Assembly (NCBI GenBank): GCA_036821485.1
Contig: DAISJM010000006.1
Coordinates: 51,583-115,582 of the forward strand
Reading direction: 5' to 3'
DNA length: 64,000 bases
Origin: DAISJM01 sp036821485
GTDB lineage: Bacteria; Verrucomicrobiota; Kiritimatiellia; CAIQIC01; JAGNIJ01
The notes beneath the pieces are model-generated. The model was not told the origin of the DNA. It made no database searches and saw nothing but the letters and a program-made list of their open reading frames with translations. Made by a program: the position numbers and the translations under genes. Shown here piece after piece: positions 35,583 through 44,274 of the stretch. Within the stretch, counting starts at the first letter, position 1; every line of letters starts with the position of its first letter.

Positions 35583-37070
35583 GTGCCAGTGAACCGGCAG
35601 GCAGTGGAATCGGACAGGCCCCTGAGCATCGTCATCGTCGGTGCGTCGGGCGACCTCGCGAGGAAGAAGATCATCCCCGCGTTATTCGCGCTGTATTGCC
35701 AGGATTTCCTGCCGCCGGATTTCCGCGTGCTCGGCTTCGCCCGCACAGAGCTCTCCGACGCTGCGTTCCGCGAGAAGGTCCAGGAACACCTGAGCTGCCG
35801 CTACGCGCCCGGCGTCTCCTGCGGCGACAAAATGGAGGCCTTTCTCGCGCGCTGCCATTACGTGGCCGGCCAGTATGATTCCACCGACTCTTTTCTCGAT
35901 CTCTTCCAATCTATGAAGCGTCTCGAAGGCGGCCAACCCGCCAACCGCCTCTACTATCTCGCGATTCCGCCGACCGTGTTTCTCGACGTCGCCCACTCGA
36001 TCGGCAACGCCGGACTCGTGAGCTGCGGAGCGCGCGCGCCCTGGTCGCGCGTGGTGATCGAGAAACCGTTCGGCCGCGACAGGGCGTCATCGGACGTGAT
36101 GGCCAAGGATCTTGGCGACGTCTTCAGCGAAGGTCAGATTTACCGCATCGATCACTATCTCGGGAAGGAGTTGCTCCAGAATCTGATGGTACTCCGTTTC
36201 GCGAACACCATTTTCGAACCGCTCTGGAACGCCCAGCACATCGAGAGCGTCCAAATCTGCTGGAAAGAGGATATCGGCACCAGCGGACGCGGGGGGTATT
36301 TCGACAACTTCGGCATCATGCGCGATGTGATGCAGAACCACCTGCTTCAGATTTTCGCTCTCGTCGCCATGGAGCCGCCCGAGAACTTCAAGCCACAACC
36401 CGTTCGCGATGCGAAGGTGAGCCTGCTTCGCGCGATCCAGCCGTTGACACTCGAGGACCTCGTCGTCGGCCAATACACCGGCACCACGCGTGAAGGGAAA
36501 ACTGTTCCCGGTTACACCGAGGAACCCGGCGTGCCCCCGCAGTCGCTCACACCAACGTTCGGCGCGGCCGTGCTCCACGTGAACAACGACCGGTGGCGGG
36601 GCGTGCCGTTCATGATCAAGGCCGGCAAAGGCCTCGACACGCGGATCAATGAAATCCGCATACGCTTTCGGAAAAAGGCGGTAAACCTGTTCGCCGACGT
36701 GTTGCCCGAGTTGCCGAACAACCTGTTGGTCATCCGCGTGCAACCCGCGGAGGCGATCTACTTCCGCATCCTCAACAAGGTGCCCGGCCTCGAACTCGCT
36801 CTCGACCAGACCGACCTCGATCTTCAGTACGCCTCCACGTTTCCGCAAAACATTCCCGACGCCTACGAGTGCCTCCTTCTCGACGCGCTGCAGGGCGACA
36901 AGAGCCTGTTCATCCGATCCGATGAACTCGCCGCCTCGTGGGACATCTTCACTCCGGTCCTCCACGAACTCGAACAGAAAGGCATTCGCCCGGAGCCCTA
37001 CGTATTCGGCAGTCTCGGGCCCGCGGCCGCGGACCGGCTGGCGGCACGCTACAAGGCGGTGTGGACATGA
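35583..37070 (+). CDS. zwf: Glucose-6-phosphate 1-dehydrogenase
   Basis: This 495-residue enzyme oxidises glucose 6-phosphate to 6-phosphogluconolactone, making NADPH at the entry to the pentose phosphate pathway. It has the coenzyme fingerprint VIVGASGDLARKKIIPAL and the active-site motif RIDHYLGKE with its catalytic His. Length from GTG 35583 is normal for the family. AGAGAGG lies 5 nt before it; GTG codons at 35577 and 35589 are alternatives. An upstream in-frame extension to 35412 would overlap the divergent GYF_2 gene and lacks similarity. Its stop overlaps the pgl start as ATGA, so the first two pathway steps are translationally coupled. Confidence 0.95.
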   Translation: MPVNRQAVESDRPLSIVIVGASGDLARKKIIPALFALYCQDFLPPDFRVLGFARTELSDAAFREKVQEHLSCRYAPGVSCGDKMEAFLARCHYVAGQYDSTDSFLDLFQSMKRLEGGQPANRLYYLAIPPTVFLDVAHSIGNAGLVSCGARAPWSRVVIEKPFGRDRASSDVMAKDLGDVFSEGQIYRIDHYLGKELLQNLMVLRFANTIFEPLWNAQHIESVQICWKEDIGTSGRGGYFDNFGIMRDVMQNHLLQIFALVAMEPPENFKPQPVRDAKVSLLRAIQPLTLEDLVVGQYTGTTREGKTVPGYTEEPGVPPQSLTPTFGAAVLHVNNDRWRGVPFMIKAGKGLDTRINEIRIRFRKKAVNLFADVLPELPNNLLVIRVQPAEAIYFRILNKVPGLELALDQTDLDLQYASTFPQNIPDAYECLLLDALQGDKSLFIRSDELAASWDIFTPVLHELEQKGIRPEPYVFGSLGPAAADRLAARYKAVWT

Positions 37071-37744
37071 GAACCAGACGCTTCGACACGTTTGATGTGA
37101 TGACGCAGGAGGCCGCCGCGCTCTTGAAGGCGCACTTCGAGGCTGAAGCCGAATGTCCCTATGCCGTGATGCTCTCCGGCGGCAATACTCCCCTGCCGAC
37201 GTATCGGCTGCTCGCCCGCGAATCGCTCAAACCCTCGCCGCACCTTCACCTGCTCTACAGCGACGAGCGGCTCGTCCCCATGCACTCACCGGAGAACAAC
37301 TACGGTAACACGATGGACCTCGTCCGCGCGTTGCGGCTGCCCGAGGCGCGCATCCTCCGCGTCCGCACCGAGCTGCCGCTGCAGGCGGCCGCGGACCGCT
37401 ATGATCACGACATCGCGGAGTTTCTCGCGCAGGGAGGACAGATACCTCTTGGACTTCTCGGGCTCGGCGCCGACGGCCATACCGCGTCGATCTTCACAGC
37501 CGACGATGCGGCGTTCGGCGAGGATCGGTGGGCTGTCGCGGTCCCGCGCCCCCAGAAGCCCGACCGCGTGAGCATCACCCCGGCCTGCCTGTCACGCGTG
37601 CAACAGGTCGTCTTCATAGCCACGGGCGTCGACAAGGCTTCCATCGTCAAACGATTCAAGCGCGAACCCCTGTCCACGCCCGCGGGCCAGGCCGTGGCCG
37701 GCGTCCGCCACGTGGAGCTCTGGCACACCCAGGACGCGTCCTGA
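37067..37744 (+). CDS. pgl: 6-phosphogluconolactonase
   Basis: This 225-residue DevB-type lactonase hydrolyses the product of Zwf. Family motifs are MLSGGNTPLPTYRLLA, the YSDERLVPMHSPENNYG signature and GLLGLGADGHTASIF with the catalytic His. The ATG at 37067 overlaps the zwf TGA by 4 nt. A short inverted repeat, CTGAGA/TCTCAG, at 37741-37758 lies in the gap before the convergent toxin gene and could weakly terminate, but it has no T tract. Confidence 0.94.
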   Translation: MRTRRFDTFDVMTQEAAALLKAHFEAEAECPYAVMLSGGNTPLPTYRLLARESLKPSPHLHLLYSDERLVPMHSPENNYGNTMDLVRALRLPEARILRVRTELPLQAAADRYDHDIAEFLAQGGQIPLGLLGLGADGHTASIFTADDAAFGEDRWAVAVPRPQKPDRVSITPACLSRVQQVVFIATGVDKASIVKRFKREPLSTPAGQAVAGVRHVELWHTQDAS

Positions 37745-37765
37745 GAAGACGGTCTCAGACCCGTA

Positions 37766-38203
37766 TCACAAAGGGTCCCACACCCTCCCGAAACCAAAAC
37801 CTTGGAAGTCCTTCTTGTTGCAGGTGGCAAATTCAGTCACGCCATAATGCCGGAGCGTCAGCGCGAGCCGAACATCATAGATGCGGCGGTATGCAAAGGA
37901 CGGCTCCGCTGCTACTTTCCAAAGTTCGTCCATGATACCCGCCTGCGGCCCGGGATAGTCCAGTATCTGCCAACGCGGATGACTCCTGAACTTCCCCATC
38001 ACGCTCCCCGCCTCCACAGCCGAACAGGGAGACAGGCTGACCACCGGGTTGCGCAGCAGTCCGTAGAGTTCAACCAGCACCAATTCGCACAGCGCAAAGT
38101 CATCCCGCTGTTGAAACGAGGCCAGGAACCGCCGGGCCGCATCATGGCGCGCTGAGCGACTGTCGATGGCCGCATAGAGGATATTCGTGTCGCAGGAAAT
38201 CAT
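37766..38203 (-). CDS. vapC: PIN-domain ribonuclease toxin (VapC type)
   Basis: This 145-residue PIN protein carries the acidic metal-binding residues of the fold: Asp5 in ISCDTNIL, Glu45 in LVLVELYGLL, Asp110 in RIYDVRLALT and Asp132 near TCNKKDFQGFG. VapC toxins are Mg-dependent RNases held in check by a cognate antitoxin. Its ATG overlaps the antitoxin stop by 4 nt, the standard antitoxin-toxin order. It is convergent with pgl. Confidence 0.88.
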   Translation of the reverse strand: MISCDTNILYAAIDSRSARHDAARRFLASFQQRDDFALCELVLVELYGLLRNPVVSLSPCSAVEAGSVMGKFRSHPRWQILDYPGPQAGIMDELWKVAAEPSFAYRRIYDVRLALTLRHYGVTEFATCNKKDFQGFGFGRVWDPL

Positions 38204-38493
38204 CGACGCTTCCCCTTCTTGCGACTTTCATAGGCAGCCCGGCGTTCGCGAATCACCTCGGGCTGATTTGCCTCGTAACGCCAATCCGGATTCTCGAAAA
38301 AGGCATCGCCACCAAGAGGTCGAGCCTTGGGCAGTTCCCATTCTGTCTCAGCGCCGGTGCCGCCCGGATAGCGGCAAAGAATGTCCTCCAATCCACGTCG
38401 AATCAACTCCGCCAGGGACCACTCCTTCCTCCCGGCAAACTCCTTCGCCGCACGATACAACTCATCCGGCAACTGAATCTGTGTTCTGATCAT
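38200..38493 (-). CDS. Ribbon-helix-helix antitoxin
   Basis: The 97-residue protein begins with an RHH/CopG-like domain (residues 1-40: RTQIQLPDELYRAAKEFAG, SLAELIRRGLEDIL). Its C-terminal tail (WELPKARPLGGDAFFENPDW onward) is Trp/Pro-rich and basic at the end, suited to wrapping the PIN toxin. It overlaps the toxin gene by 4 nt. The promoter overlaps two palindromes immediately upstream, as expected for autoregulation, and the promoter predicts a transcript starting at or next to the ATG. Confidence 0.87.
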   Translation of the reverse strand: MIRTQIQLPDELYRAAKEFAGRKEWSLAELIRRGLEDILCRYPGGTGAETEWELPKARPLGGDAFFENPDWRYEANQPEVIRERRAAYESRKKGKRR

Positions 38494-38529
38494 GATGTAA
38501 TATATACATCTACATCATAATGATGTCAA
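38494..38529 (-). promoter_or_regulatory. Toxin-antitoxin promoter with overlapping operator palindromes
   Basis: On the minus strand TTGACA (38529-38524) and TATATA (38506-38501) are separated by exactly 17 bp. Two palindromes overlap it: GATGTA-ATATA-TACATC at 38494-38510 and ACATCA-TAA-TGATGT at 38512-38526, built from the same half-site. The transcript should begin at or within one or two bases of the antitoxin ATG at 38493, so it is probably leaderless. Confidence 0.75.
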
Positions 38530-38551
38530 CGCGCAGCGAGAGAGCAGCCGA

Positions 38552-39499
38552 TCAGCCCGCGCCGGTTCCCTTGCGGCCCCGGTTACCCTCGAAGGGTTCG
38601 TCTTTGCGGAAGTCGGGAAGGAACTCGGCGCCCGGCGAGAATTCCTGGATGTAGACGTGTTGGAAGTCCAGTTCGACCACCAGGTCGTGCACGCGCTGGT
38701 GTTCATCGGCGGTGATGCGACGCGCCAGTTCGCCGCGCTGGAAGCATTCGGCCACCGGGTGAAACTGGCTCATCACGGACAGGGGCAGGAACTTGCCGAA
38801 CTCGTGGCGGAGGAGATTCAGCACGGCAACCGAGTTCTCTACATGCCCGGGCAGAATCAGATGGCGCACCAGCACCCCGCGCTCCGCCGGGCTCATACCC
38901 GCCGGATCCCACGGGTCGAGAAAGCCCTTCAACTCCACCATCCGCCGCAAGGCATCAAGCGCGACCGCCGGATAACGTTCATCACCCATGCACGCGTTGG
39001 CCAGCGCGGGGTCGACAAACTTGAAGTCGGGCATGAAAATGTCAATCACCTCGCCGTAGCGCGCGATCATGTCCGGCCGCTGGTAGCCGGAACTGTTGAA
39101 CAGAAACGGCAGGGTGACACCCTCCGCGCGGAGCGTTCGACAGAGATATTCGACGTGCGGCCAGAAGTGGTCGGGCGTGACGAAGTTGAGATTGTGCACA
39201 CCAGAAGCGGCGAGGCGACGACCGATCTTCAGTAGCTCGTCCGGCGTCACCGCGCGCCCAAGATGCTCATTCGAAATCTGGTGGTTCTGACAGAAGAAGC
39301 AGTGACTCGAGCAGCCGGTGAAGAAGATCGTGCCCGACCCGCGCGTGCCGCTGAACGACGGCTCCTCACCAAAGTGCGGGCCGGACGACGCAATGCGGCA
39401 CATCGCCGTTTCACAACAGACACCCTTCTCCCCGGCGGTGCGATCCACACCACAATTGCGGGGACAGAGACGACATTCCTCGTAGGCATCCATGTTCAC
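38552..39499 (-). CDS. Radical SAM protein (PflA-like activating enzyme family)
   Basis: This 315-residue protein has the radical SAM cluster motif in FFTGCSSHCFFCQNHQIS (Cys63, Cys67, Cys70). An N-terminal Cys-rich segment (CRLCPRNCGVDR, GVCCETAMC) is typical of the PflA-like COG1313 group. AdoMet-binding features such as HNLNFVTPDHFWPH follow. Members are probably activating or modifying enzymes with unknown targets; no glycyl-radical enzyme is encoded nearby. The start is either GTG 39499 or ATG 39493. It stands alone between the TA locus and a dispersed repeat. Confidence 0.87.
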   Translation of the reverse strand: MNMDAYEECRLCPRNCGVDRTAGEKGVCCETAMCRIASSGPHFGEEPSFSGTRGSGTIFFTGCSSHCFFCQNHQISNEHLGRAVTPDELLKIGRRLAASGVHNLNFVTPDHFWPHVEYLCRTLRAEGVTLPFLFNSSGYQRPDMIARYGEVIDIFMPDFKFVDPALANACMGDERYPAVALDALRRMVELKGFLDPWDPAGMSPAERGVLVRHLILPGHVENSVAVLNLLRHEFGKFLPLSVMSQFHPVAECFQRGELARRITADEHQRVHDLVVELDFQHVYIQEFSPGAEFLPDFRKDEPFEGNRGRKGTGAG

Positions 39500-39575
39500 G
39501 GCGCGAGATTACCACATTTGAATTTCGAAGTCAGAAGACGAGATTCTTCTGCCGCCAAGGCGGCATCAGAACGAC

Positions 39576-39734
39576 AGATCCCTCGTCGCCGGGCTCCTCG
39601 GGATGACAATAATTGAAGCCCACGGACGCACACGATCTGTCATTCCGAGAAGCACCGATGCCGCATCGGGGCGACGAGGAATCTCCGCAGCCGTCCACCC
39701 CCTCGCCATTCCTGCCCGTGCAATGTCCTGGCTA
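39576..39734 (-). repeat. 159-bp dispersed repeat, copy B (inverted)
   Basis: This is the reverse-complement partner of 34189-34347, of the same length, about 87% identical. It starts exactly at the TAG stop of the minus-strand MFS gene. As in copy A, its distal part can fold on itself. It fills most of the 232-nt gap between the radical SAM and MFS genes. Confidence 0.8.
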
Positions 39735-41084
39735 AGGATAAGGAAACACGTGGCGGCCGATGCCGATGCGACGATTGAACTCGATGAACATCCGCCGCAC
39801 AAACACGCGGGTCTGCACCGCATCGGGCTCCCGGATGTGGTGCAGAATAAGCAGCGCAGGGATGCGCAGCACCGCGGTGATGAGAAACAAGACGGTGTAG
39901 TTCACCACCGTGAACCCCATGACGTTCCACTCGAGGCCGGCCAGCAGTTGCGCCAGCCAGCCGCTCAGAATCGACGCAACGAAATTGACAATTCCGCTCA
40001 GCGCCGCCAGCACGGCGACGTACATCGTCCGCCGGTTCGCCGGCAGGAATTCAAGAATCAGGTTGAACAGCGCGAGGCCGTTGCCCGCCCAGCAGATGCC
40101 GCCAAAGATCGCGTTGAAGTAGATGGGCCAGCGCGCATCCCACGGACAGAACGCATAGAAGAGCGGCAGCGCAACAATACCCGTCGCCGTGGTCATCAGG
40201 ATCGGTTTGTGCCCGTAGCGATCCACCAGCTTGCCCCACAGCGGGTGAAACAGAATGTTGGAAACGGAGAAGAGAATGCCCACCACCGCGAGACTGCGGA
40301 AATTCCAGTTCATGTGCTTCAGCAGGTGCGCGTTGAAAAACGGGGCAGCGAGACTCACCGCAAACATCCAGTAAAGATAGAAGAACATGATGTGACGATA
40401 GTTCGCATCCCGCAGCGGCTGCAGCAGGTAGCGGCCCAGCGGCGGGAGTTCCTCCGCCCGGTAGTCCGGATCCGGCTGACGCAGAATCAAACGAAACGCC
40501 ATCAGGCCGGCAAACACCGCGATAAGCTGCAACGTCAGATAACCGCCTTGTTCGAAATGGCGATCCCTGAAGGCATCGATCACGAGGCCCGCCACCAGGC
40601 TGGCGATGATGCTGATGCCGCCGTTGATCCGGTTGCGCATGCCGAAATAGCGACCGCGAATCTGCGGCGGCACAATCGCGGACATCCACGCAACCCAACC
40701 CGCCGCCGCGAAATTCATCACCACGCTGGACACGAGATAGAGCGCCATGAACCAGCGCATGGCATGATGACCCGGCAGCAGCGGCACCAGCGCAATCGGC
40801 AGCCAGAAGCTGCGCGACACCACGGAGAACCAGCCGACGATCTGCCGGCGCCAACCCGTCTTCTCCACAATATAGGCGCCGGGCAACTGGAAGACCTGGG
40901 CCAGCAACGGGATCGCCGCCAACACGCCCAACTGAAAATCCGTCGCGCCGAGGAAGAGCGCAAAGCCGGTGAAGAACGCGCCGGAGGTGAGCACAAAGTG
41001 CCCCACCGCCCAGCAACCTTCCACCGTGGATATTCTCAACGCGTTACGAGTTATGGACGACCTGCTCATGACCAAGTCAGCCAT
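39732..41084 (-). CDS. MFS transporter
   Basis: This 450-residue protein has about 12 hydrophobic helices and MFS signatures: the loop after helix 2 (YIVEKTGWRRQIVGW) and the mid-protein repeat HPLWGKLVDRYGHKPILM, the classic helix 2-3 loop of the second half. Asp/Arg pairs in QPDPDYRAEEL mark the central cytoplasmic loop. The substrate is not predictable. The start could also be ATG 41069; neither has a clear ribosome binding site. The 220-nt gap to the next gene (41085-41304) holds no ORF or clear promoter that I can see. Confidence 0.85.
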   Translation of the reverse strand: MADLVMSRSSITRNALRISTVEGCWAVGHFVLTSGAFFTGFALFLGATDFQLGVLAAIPLLAQVFQLPGAYIVEKTGWRRQIVGWFSVVSRSFWLPIALVPLLPGHHAMRWFMALYLVSSVVMNFAAAGWVAWMSAIVPPQIRGRYFGMRNRINGGISIIASLVAGLVIDAFRDRHFEQGGYLTLQLIAVFAGLMAFRLILRQPDPDYRAEELPPLGRYLLQPLRDANYRHIMFFYLYWMFAVSLAAPFFNAHLLKHMNWNFRSLAVVGILFSVSNILFHPLWGKLVDRYGHKPILMTTATGIVALPLFYAFCPWDARWPIYFNAIFGGICWAGNGLALFNLILEFLPANRRTMYVAVLAALSGIVNFVASILSGWLAQLLAGLEWNVMGFTVVNYTVLFLITAVLRIPALLILHHIREPDAVQTRVFVRRMFIEFNRRIGIGRHVFPYP

Positions 41085-41304
41085 AGTAGGGAGAAACGAA
41101 CCAAAAGTAAAAAGACACCCGCCCTGTCCCGGCCGCCAAAGAAAAATCTTGACGGCCGCCCGGCGGTTTCGGGTTCATTACAAAACCCATGAACGATTTA
41201 CTGTGCCGCGGGGTATGATCTTGGTATGGTTCATGCATTAGATAACGCCTGCAGTTGTATAGCAATTGGCGTGGCGGTTGTTTTTTGGCTGAAGGGACAA
41301 AGGC

Positions 41305-42468
41305 ATGCCAGAGGACAATGAATTTTCATCAACGATGCGGATCGACATTCCGCCGGACCTGTTGGCTGATGCCAAGCAGAAGACGGCGAAGGTAGATACC
41401 GGCAAAATACGCATCCGCCCCCCCGGCCCCAAACTCAGCCGGTCCGGCGCGGTGGAGGCTGCCAACACCAAGTTTGAGCAGCTCCTCCAGAGCATTTACG
41501 ACGCCGCCCTCATCACCAATCGCCAAGGACGCATCGTCGACAGCAATGTGCGCGCCTGCGAGTTCTTTCTCTACTCGCGCGCTGAGTTCCAACAACTTTC
41601 GATTCTCGACGCCATCTCCGGCTCCGAAATCTCTCTGCTCGATACACTTTACGACAATCTCCAGAATGAACGCTTCGCTCTCCTGCAAGCGTACTGCACC
41701 CGGAAAGACGGCACTTATTTCCCCGCCGAAATCGCTGTCAACATTCTCAAGTTAGAGGAAACGAGACTCTGTTTCTTCGTTCGGGACGTCACCGTGCGTC
41801 GTCAGGCGGAAGAAATGTTGCGTACGGAACACAATGCCATTCAGAACGCCGGCAACGGTATCGTGATCGCAAATGTGAACGCCCAGGTCGAATACGCCAA
41901 TCCCGCCGTGGTGCTGACGTGGGGATTCGACAACGCCGAAGAGTTGCTTGGCAAAGACATCCGCACTCTCCTTTCGGACGAGGAAGCCTCAGAGCAGATG
42001 GTGCGTACGGTTCTCTCGGAACACCAGGCATGGAGTGGCGAACTCATTGCCAAGAAGAAGGACGGCTCCGCGTTCGATGTGCAGATTTCCGCTGCGTCCA
42101 ACCGCGACACCGACGGCGAAGTGGTCGGCATGGTGCTCTCTTTCGCCGACATCAGCGACCGCAAACGCGCGGAAGACGCCGTGCGCCAGGCGGAGCGCCA
42201 GCGCGTCATGCTGGCGAGCGTCGGCGCCGCGTGCCATCACCTTGGTCAGCCCGCGACCGTGATCATGACCAACATCGAGTTGATCAAGCGGATGACGAAG
42301 GCGGGAGACAACGAGACCTTGGCGGAGATCCTGCGGCTCACGAACGAGGCCGCAGAGACAATGGCCGAGGTACTGCACAAATTGAACGCCGTAACCGAAT
42401 TCCGTACGGTGCAATATCTCGACGCGGTGGATTCCGAATCGCCCGAGAACGTCATTCTCGACATCTGA
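41305..42468 (+). CDS. PAS-PAS protein with HisKA-like dimerisation helix but no ATPase domain
   Basis: The 387-residue protein has a basic/Pro-rich N-terminus and two PAS domains (~55-170, LLQSIYDAALITNRQGRIVD; ~175-290, AIQNAGNGIVIANVNAQVEY). A HisKA-like helix pair follows with GAACHHLGQPATVI (His311 in the phospho-acceptor position), and the protein then ends at ~387. The N, G1, F and G2 boxes of the HATPase are absent, and the following bases (to 42499) encode none. It may be phosphorylated or dephosphorylated by another kinase, or be a decayed kinase. AAAGG lies about 5 nt before ATG 41305. Confidence 0.78.
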   Translation: MPEDNEFSSTMRIDIPPDLLADAKQKTAKVDTGKIRIRPPGPKLSRSGAVEAANTKFEQLLQSIYDAALITNRQGRIVDSNVRACEFFLYSRAEFQQLSILDAISGSEISLLDTLYDNLQNERFALLQAYCTRKDGTYFPAEIAVNILKLEETRLCFFVRDVTVRRQAEEMLRTEHNAIQNAGNGIVIANVNAQVEYANPAVVLTWGFDNAEELLGKDIRTLLSDEEASEQMVRTVLSEHQAWSGELIAKKKDGSAFDVQISAASNRDTDGEVVGMVLSFADISDRKRAEDAVRQAERQRVMLASVGAACHHLGQPATVIMTNIELIKRMTKAGDNETLAEILRLTNEAAETMAEVLHKLNAVTEFRTVQYLDAVDSESPENVILDI

Positions 42469-42508
42469 CGCGACCTTCCCGATACTGTTCCACGGTTCCG
42501 TGCAAACC

Positions 42509-42970
42509 ATGTCCATAAAGACAATCAATTTCACGCCACCCGAAGAGCTGAACCACCTCTACGAGATTTTCGGTCAGGGCAATCATGCCGCACTCTTTCA
42601 GCTTCTCACCGATTCACTCAACATCCTGCACAACCGCTCGCAGATGCTGCTGAGCCTGATCGCCATTTGCCTGACCATCACCGGATTCTCCGGGCCCAGC
42701 ATTGCCGCGGTCGGCCCCGCCGAACGACTTTTTCTTGGGCTTGGCCTGACCTTCGTGCTCGCCTCGGCGCTGATCATCCTCGTAGGCCCCCTGCAGATCC
42801 GCTGGGCCACAGAGGAGCGGGCCGAAGACCTCAACCAGGCGCTGACCCGCCTGATCGAGCGCCGAAACCAGCGTACGCGGCGCTACCACTTGGCCACTTT
42901 CTGCCTGATTGTCGGCCTGTCGGGCTATGTCGCCGCTCTACTGGCCTTTTTACTGCAAGCCAAACCATGA
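42509..42970 (+). CDS. Small membrane protein, unknown
   Basis: This ~153-residue protein (GTG 42500 or ATG 42509) has two hydrophobic helices near ~48-65 and ~70-90 (MLLSLIAICLTITGF; LFLGLGLTFVLASALIILVG) and another near the C-terminus (FCLIVGLSGYVAALLAFLL). A charged loop rich in Arg/Glu lies between. No family is recognised. It follows the PAS protein by 40 nt and overlaps the next membrane gene by 4 nt, so the three may form one transcription unit. Confidence 0.65.
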   Translation: MSIKTINFTPPEELNHLYEIFGQGNHAALFQLLTDSLNILHNRSQMLLSLIAICLTITGFSGPSIAAVGPAERLFLGLGLTFVLASALIILVGPLQIRWATEERAEDLNQALTRLIERRNQRTRRYHLATFCLIVGLSGYVAALLAFLLQAKP

Positions 42971-43212
42971 GAAGACTTTACGTCATATTCCGCGTTATTG
43001 CCTACCTGACAGGATTTGTCGGAATGATCCTGTTCACCCTGGGCCGGCAGGCCGACACCGGGCGGACGGAATTGACGCTCAGCGGGGGAATACTGCTCAT
43101 TACCGCTTTTGTGGCGTTCTTCTGCACCTACATATTGTACATTCTCAACCGGCTGATGAAGCATCCGAAGCTGGCCTCCCCCAGCCCCGGACCAGAGTCA
43201 AAGAGGGATTGA
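42967..43212 (+). CDS. Small two-helix membrane protein
   Basis: This 81-residue protein has two transmembrane helices (RVIAYLTGFVGMILFTLG and GGILLITAFVAFFCTYILYIL) and a basic Pro-rich tail. Its ATG overlaps the preceding stop as ATGA, which supports it as a real gene despite its size. It ends just where the rplM promoter begins. Function is unknown; it probably works with the neighbouring membrane protein. Confidence 0.65.
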   Translation: MRRLYVIFRVIAYLTGFVGMILFTLGRQADTGRTELTLSGGILLITAFVAFFCTYILYILNRLMKHPKLASPSPGPESKRD

Positions 43213-43238
43213 CACTCCCGCGGCCCGTGGGCTATCTT
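43209..43238 (+). promoter_or_regulatory. Promoter of rplM-rpsI
   Basis: A perfect TTGACA at 43209-43214 and TATCTT at 43233-43238 are separated by 18 bp. Transcription from about 43245 would give a ~27-nt leader containing AAGAAGG before the rplM ATG. Confidence 0.6.
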
Positions 43239-43271
43239 CTGCCCCTCGTTTCTGGGAAGAAGGCATTTGTT

Positions 43272-43700
43272 ATGAAGACAACGCTCGCTGATGAAAATGA
43301 AATCGTGAGGACGTGGTTCGTGGTGGATGCCACGGACAAGCCCGTCGGTCGCCTCGCGGCCAAGATTGCGCATATCCTCCGCGGCAAAACCAAGGCCATC
43401 TACACCCCGCACATCGATACCGGCGATTTTGTCGTCGTGTTGAACGCGGCAAAGGTCAAACTGACAGGCCGCAAGGAAGATCAGAAGACCTATGATACGT
43501 TCTCGCGATTCCCGGGCGGCCTCAAGGTCACCCCGGCCCACCGTATCCGGGCGACCAAGCCGGACATTCTTGTCTACAACGCGGTCAAGGGCATGCTCCC
43601 GAAGAACCATATGAGCCGCAAGGTGATCAAGCGGCTCCTGGTCTACGCAGGCTCTGAGCATCCGCATCAAGCGCAGAAACCTCAGGTCCTTGACCTGTAA
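43272..43700 (+). CDS. rplM: 50S ribosomal protein L13
   Basis: This 142-residue protein carries L13 signatures: TWFVVDATDKPVGRLAAKIA, GDFVVVLNAAKVKLTGRK, and the C-terminal KGMLPKNHMSRKVIKRLLVYAG. Length is typical. L13 binds 23S rRNA early in large-subunit assembly. The start at 43272 has AAGAAGG 8 nt upstream. It forms the conserved rplM-rpsI pair with the gene 21 nt downstream. Confidence 0.98.
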   Translation: MKTTLADENEIVRTWFVVDATDKPVGRLAAKIAHILRGKTKAIYTPHIDTGDFVVVLNAAKVKLTGRKEDQKTYDTFSRFPGGLKVTPAHRIRATKPDILVYNAVKGMLPKNHMSRKVIKRLLVYAGSEHPHQAQKPQVLDL

Positions 43701-43721
43701 GCAGTCCAGGGGGAATACGTC

Positions 43722-44120
43722 GTGGCACAGAAAGTAGTCGAGTACAGGGCAACGGGCCGCCGCAAGACGGCAATCGCGCGGGTTCGTCTCGCGCACGGCG
43801 TCGGCAAAATGGTCGTCAATGGGGAGGAGTTCAAAGACTACTTTCCCTCCGAGGCCATTCGCAGCTACATCGAGCAACCGCTCAAGCTGACCGACACACT
43901 GAAACGCTATGATGTCATCGCCACGCTGGACGGCGGCGGCAAGTCCGGTCAGGCCGGCGCCCTGCGGCACGGCATTTCCCGCGCACTCATCGAATCGGAT
44001 GCGGCTCTCCGCCCGCCGCTCAAGAGCGCCGGCTGCCTCACCCGCGATCCTCGTATGAAGGAGCGCAAGAAGTACGGCCAGCCCGGTGCGCGCAAGCGAT
44101 TCCAGTTCTCGAAACGCTAG
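43722..44120 (+). CDS. rpsI: 30S ribosomal protein S9
   Basis: This 132-residue protein has the S9 hallmarks: ATGRRKTAIARVRL at the start, GGGKSGQAGALRHGISRAL, and the highly basic C-terminus ending RKRFQFSKR that reaches the decoding site. It starts at GTG 43722 with AGGGGG upstream. It is the second gene of the rplM operon and is followed by an intrinsic terminator 22 nt after the stop. Confidence 0.98.
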   Translation: MAQKVVEYRATGRRKTAIARVRLAHGVGKMVVNGEEFKDYFPSEAIRSYIEQPLKLTDTLKRYDVIATLDGGGKSGQAGALRHGISRALIESDAALRPPLKSAGCLTRDPRMKERKKYGQPGARKRFQFSKR

Positions 44121-44140
44121 ACGAGATTACAGCTATCGAG

Positions 44141-44178
44141 CAAACCCCGAACGCCTTGCGTTCGGGGTTTTGCTTTTG
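44141..44178 (+). terminator. Intrinsic terminator after rpsI
   Basis: A 13-bp perfect stem (AAACCCCGAACGC at 44143-44155 against GCGTTCGGGGTTT at 44159-44171) with a CTT loop is followed by TTGCTTTTG. It separates the ribosomal operon from argJ. Confidence 0.92.
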
Positions 44179-44274
44179 CTGCAGATCCGAGGCGCAGAAT
44201 TCTTCTGGCATACACGAAAGAAAGATATTATCAGCATAATCCCTGGTACCTAAGGAACGAGAAGGAGCAGTGTC

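Noticed and set aside
44196..44240. Promoter or ArgR box upstream of argJ
   Set aside because: A TATTAT with an unconvincing -35 can be drawn, but no ArgR-type palindrome was found.
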